From contig JAHHIL010000002.1 of NCBI GenBank assembly GCA_019358975.1, positions 186,001 through 250,000 on the forward strand: 64,000 nt of DNA. The letters run 5' to 3'. This stretch comes from Trichocoleus desertorum ATA4-8-CV12 (lineage in GTDB: Bacteria > Cyanobacteriota > Cyanobacteriia > FACHB-46). This document shows positions 61,035-64,000 of this stretch, one piece after another. Numbering within the stretch: the stretch's first letter is position 1; each line of letters begins with the position of its first letter. The notes beneath the pieces are model-generated. The model was not told the origin of the DNA. It made no database searches and was given only the letters and a program-made list of their open reading frames with translations. A program made the translations under genes and the position numbers.

Positions 61035-62093
61035 TTAAGTGGCAGTAATAGTGACAGGCATCGTTTGAGAAGTTATCAACCAATCCTGAGTTTTTGCCAT
61101 TAACAACGTAGCGCTAGCGGCTGGGGAAGCATCGGCAATGTCTATTGAGTGAATCGGGCCACCTCGCCGTTGCAAATCATGGGTATAGGTTTTGTCGTAA
61201 TAGTCCAAAACTAAATCAATCGCAGTAGTTAAATCACCTTGATAAATCGCTTCGACGGCTTGTTGAGTCCGCAAGCCACCTAGCTTTTTTCGTAAACGTT
61301 CCGTGGCTTCTATGAGTTGGTCTGGTTTGACCGAACCATAGACTTGGCGCAAAATCTCAATTCGTTTAGGTCGCGATCGCAGAATTTGCAATACGGGAGC
61401 TTGGAGCATTTGCTGAAAGATTTCGTCTGGAATCCGACAGAGTCCGATCCGCCGACTTTCCGCCTCAATCCACACAGGCTGTTGGTGATTAAATTGGCTC
61501 CAAACCAAAGCAATATGGTTTTCAAATTGCTCGGTCGTGGGTTGCGCGGGTAGACCCAAACTGCCGTAGCTACTGCCCCGGTGGTTCGCTAAGTTTTCTA
61601 AGTCCAGAACTTGCTCTCCCTGTTCTGCCAGGGCCGCTAAGATTTCTGTCTTGCCAGTGCCTGTCATCCCTCCCAAAATTGCCAAGGTTTTTGGAGTCGC
61701 TAAGGTGGAGCGCACCCAATGACGAAAAGCTTTATAGCCACCACGCAGCAGGGTGACCTGAAAACCTGCCGTTTCGAGGAGCCAAGCCATACTGTTGCTC
61801 CGCATCCCGCCTCGCCAACAGTGCAACCGCACCTGACGATCAGGGGCTAGGGCTTTGGCTTGAGTCACAAAACCAGCGAGTTTGGGGCCGACGATCGCCA
61901 GTCCTAACTCAATCGCTGCTTCTTGCCCCTGCCGTTTGTAGCACGTACCCACCTCGGCCCGTTCGTCATTACTAAACAGCGGGAAACTCTGCGCACCCGG
62001 AATGTGCCCCTGAAAAAATTCCCCTGGACTGCGAACATCTAGAATCAGGCCAGGACAATGCAAAAACTCAGCAACATCAACGATTTGGGGCAT
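61035..62093 (-). CDS. mnmH: tRNA 2-selenouridine synthase MnmH
   Basis: A 352-residue enzyme (also SelU or YbbB) that replaces sulfur by selenium at the wobble uridine of some tRNAs, using selenophosphate and geranyl pyrophosphate. The N-terminal rhodanese domain carries the catalytic Cys in RLHCWRGGMRSNSMAW (about residue 93). The C-terminal P-loop domain starts with LGGMTGTGKTEILAALAE (about 145). Residues 42-55 (NDERAEVGTCYKRQG) match the family. It is 25 bases from the selD gene on the same strand, so the two are an operon. Confidence 0.93.
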   Translation of the reverse strand: MPQIVDVAEFLHCPGLILDVRSPGEFFQGHIPGAQSFPLFSNDERAEVGTCYKRQGQEAAIELGLAIVGPKLAGFVTQAKALAPDRQVRLHCWRGGMRSNSMAWLLETAGFQVTLLRGGYKAFRHWVRSTLATPKTLAILGGMTGTGKTEILAALAEQGEQVLDLENLANHRGSSYGSLGLPAQPTTEQFENHIALVWSQFNHQQPVWIEAESRRIGLCRIPDEIFQQMLQAPVLQILRSRPKRIEILRQVYGSVKPDQLIEATERLRKKLGGLRTQQAVEAIYQGDLTTAIDLVLDYYDKTYTHDLQRRGGPIHSIDIADASPAASATLLMAKTQDWLITSQTMPVTITAT

Positions 62094-62118
62094 GAATCAA
62101 ACCAAACAGCAAGCAACC

Positions 62119-64000
62119 CTACAGTTCGATCGTAATCGGCTCAGGGGATGAAGGGGAGGGGAGAACGCCGCCAATCGCCCGACTTCGCTGATAACCCAAT
62201 GACTGGAGAGCGCTAATACAATCGCTAGCTTGTTCTGCTGGCACGGTGGCAAGCAGTCCACCTGAAGTTTGGGGATCAAATAACAAAGCGGCTTCTGGGC
62301 GATCGCTAACTTTAGACCAATTTTGTACTTTTAACGCGGCCCGTAAGTTTTGGGGTTGCAGAGAACTGACAATGCCTTGTTCTACAACCGTTCTGGCTCC
62401 TGTCAACAACGGGATCGCTTCCAGCTTTAGTTCCACCGCGACTTGGGAGGCTTGAGTCATCTCAGCTAAGTGCCCTAATAGCCCAAACCCTGTGATGTCT
62501 GTGCAAGCGCTGGCTTGGTGCTGGATCAGACACTCAGCCGCTGCTTGATTTGACTGCAACATTGACTCGACAGCGGCATCAATCCAACGACCTTTAGCTT
62601 GGCGCTGCATGTCTGCTGCAAACAAGGCTCCCGTCCCTAATGCTTTCGTCAGAATCAGAACTTGTCCGGGCTGCATTCCCGTTTTTCGCAAAAGGCGATC
62701 GCGCTCAGCCAAACCGTTGCATGATAGGCCAAAAGCCAGTTCTGCCCCTTCTGTGGTGTGGCCGCCAATTAGAGCTGCGCCTGCCTGATGCAAAGCCTTG
62801 AGCGCTCCAGATAGCAATTGGTAGAGTGTTTCCTCCACCTTGGCCTCAAAGGCGTAGGGAACTGTCGCGATCGCTAAAGCACTTTGCGGATTGGCTCCCA
62901 TCGCAAAAATATCGCTGAGGCAATGATTGGCGCTGATTTGACCAAACACAAACGGGTCGTTGATTAAGGAACGGAAATAGTCGATGGTTTGTACCAAAAC
63001 GCGATCGGCAGGTATTTGCAAGACGGCAGCATCATCTGGAGCATCTAAGCCAATGAGAATATCGGAGCGATCGCTGGGCTGGGGATATTCCTGTTGCACC
63101 CGCTGAAGGACTCGCTCTAAAACGCTGCTACCCACTTTGGCCCCACAGCCACCACATCGCATGAGATTCTGGATTTTACTATTAGGTTCTGGCTGTAACT
63201 GATCGGCGGCACGAGCTAATACTGGTTGCTGCGTCATCTCTGGCAACCGACTGAAGCGCTCCATAAACCGCCGATCAATTCCATCTTTGAGCTGCCAAAG
63301 TATAGAAGACTGCCAACCGAACGATCCCCAGGAGGCGATCGCTGCATTGTGCAGATTCGAGTCAGAATCCTCACTGGTGCCAATCAAGCTGAGATAACGC
63401 TTCTGGGGAATGTAGAGCTTGGGCTGCTGGCCTGATAAGGTTCGGCGCAAATTCTCAAACAGGGGCTTGCCTTGACGCACTGCAAACACCCCTGCTTTGG
63501 GTCGAGGATGGTTTTTGATGGTGGCGATGTCACCTGCCGCAAATACAAAGGGATGAGAGAGCGATCGCAGATTTTCATCCACTCCAATAAAGCCTTGAGC
63601 ATCGGTGGCTAAGCCAGATGCTTTTACCCAGTTTGGTGCCGCAGCCTGCGTAACCCAAAAAGTATGGTCACAAGCCACTGTTAACCCCGATTCGCACTTG
63701 ACTTGATGCGCCTGTACTTCAGTGACCATTTCTCCTAGGTGGAGGTGAATGCCTCGCTGAGTCAGGATTTTGTGGAAGCGATCGCCCACCCAACGGCTAT
63801 ATCCTGGCATCAAGACGGTTCCACGCTGAAATAGATGGAGGGTTAGATTTTCTGTAGCTTGTTGCGATCGCCTCAAAACTTTGTGCAAATGCCGTTGGAC
63901 TGCTAGCGACAGTTCCACGCCACCCGCACCACCTCCAATAATTCCTATGCAGATTGGCTGGTCGGGCTTTTGAACCACCTGTTCAATCAGCTGATCCCAA
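62119..64000 (-). CDS. selD: FAD-oxidoreductase/selenide water dikinase fusion (SelD), 5' end beyond window
   Basis: Selenophosphate synthase fused to an N-terminal pyridine-nucleotide-disulfide-type oxidoreductase domain, an arrangement seen in some cyanobacteria and other bacteria. Visible residues before the SelD part include CIGIIGGGAGGVELSL and FVFAAGDIATIKNHPRPKAGVFAVRQGK, an NDH-2-like FAD/NAD(P) fold. SelD starts around RCGGCGAKVGSSVLERV; the reactive position is Cys (no selenocysteine), followed by DDAAVLQIP and the GGHTTEGAELAFGL loop. The frame runs open to base 64000 (WDQLIEQVVQK), so the N terminus is outside. It makes selenophosphate for MnmH downstream. Confidence 0.93.
   Translation of the reverse strand, partial: WDQLIEQVVQKPDQPICIGIIGGGAGGVELSLAVQRHLHKVLRRSQQATENLTLHLFQRGTVLMPGYSRWVGDRFHKILTQRGIHLHLGEMVTEVQAHQVKCESGLTVACDHTFWVTQAAAPNWVKASGLATDAQGFIGVDENLRSLSHPFVFAAGDIATIKNHPRPKAGVFAVRQGKPLFENLRRTLSGQQPKLYIPQKRYLSLIGTSEDSDSNLHNAAIASWGSFGWQSSILWQLKDGIDRRFMERFSRLPEMTQQPVLARAADQLQPEPNSKIQNLMRCGGCGAKVGSSVLERVLQRVQQEYPQPSDRSDILIGLDAPDDAAVLQIPADRVLVQTIDYFRSLINDPFVFGQISANHCLSDIFAMGANPQSALAIATVPYAFEAKVEETLYQLLSGALKALHQAGAALIGGHTTEGAELAFGLSCNGLAERDRLLRKTGMQPGQVLILTKALGTGALFAADMQRQAKGRWIDAAVESMLQSNQAAAECLIQHQASACTDITGFGLLGHLAEMTQASQVAVELKLEAIPLLTGARTVVEQGIVSSLQPQNLRAALKVQNWSKVSDRPEAALLFDPQTSGGLLATVPAEQASDCISALQSLGYQRSRAIGGVLPSPSSPEPITIEL

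Noticed and set aside
1-64000. CRISPR array or complete multi-gene defence system
   Set aside because: I found no regularly spaced identical repeats with unique spacers and no cas, restriction-modification, CBASS or similar operon.

Overview
The window is a 64 kb piece of a cyanobacterial chromosome. The evidence is the set of photosynthesis and cyanobacteria-specific genes (psbH, psbN, ntcA, sasA, a SigF-type sigma factor, a carotenoid oxygenase, sucrose synthase, DUF3084/DUF3146/DUF3352 proteins) and the very frequent HIP1 octamer GCGATCGC, which is abundant in cyanobacterial genomes. Gene content and the many TPR, WD40 and c-di-GMP proteins fit a filamentous or large-genome lineage; I cannot name the species from the sequence.

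Layout. 1-5.8 kb: a methyltransferase, a FGGY sugar kinase, a GNAT acetyltransferase and an EAL-GAF-GGDEF protein whose first codons are cut off by a 400-bp IS200/IS605-type element carrying an omega-RNA-like 3' part but no transposase. 6-8.6 kb: an accessory patch with two broken Uma2 fragments flanking a PIN toxin-antitoxin pair, then an AT-rich HEPN-like gene. 8.8-25 kb: mostly core genes (acnB, tRNA-Glu, sasA, universal stress protein, M20 amidohydrolase, DUF3352, sigF, Bax-inhibitor-like protein, prfB with its programmed frameshift), including one empty stretch of almost 1 kb. 25-34 kb: glycosyltransferase, carotenoid oxygenase, BT1/FBT transporter, ketopantoate-reductase family protein, hisB and fabI, then a TnpB element sitting directly upstream of fabI with a divergent ribbon-helix-helix gene. 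34-42 kb: ntcA, DUF3084-YqgF-DUF3146 cluster and pth-tatA-psbH, with psbH separated from psbN by a broken OLD-family nuclease gene. 42-51 kb: TPR proteins, DUF362, aspartase, a degenerate chemoreceptor-like coiled coil and three consecutive TPR genes, the last with an FHA domain. 51-64 kb: sucrose synthase, a frameshifted WD40 gene, a Ca2+/H+ antiporter, a GH57 protein, an RsmB/NOP2-type methyltransferase, and the selenium tRNA-modification pair mnmH-selD, the latter running off the right edge.

How the genes fit together. Several clusters have clear shared logic: selD makes selenophosphate for mnmH; pth-tatA-psbH-psbN is a housekeeping/photosystem cluster; the PIN gene overlaps its antitoxin. 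The most noteworthy signals are footprints of IS200/IS605-type mobility: the 400-bp insertion whose removal restores a reading frame and a ribosome-binding site, a TnpB whose guide would be the fabI leader, and a possible third end fragment beside psbH. I did not see a convincing multi-gene defence system; the HEPN-like gene and the OLD gene are single accessory genes of that kind, the second inactivated by one stop codon.
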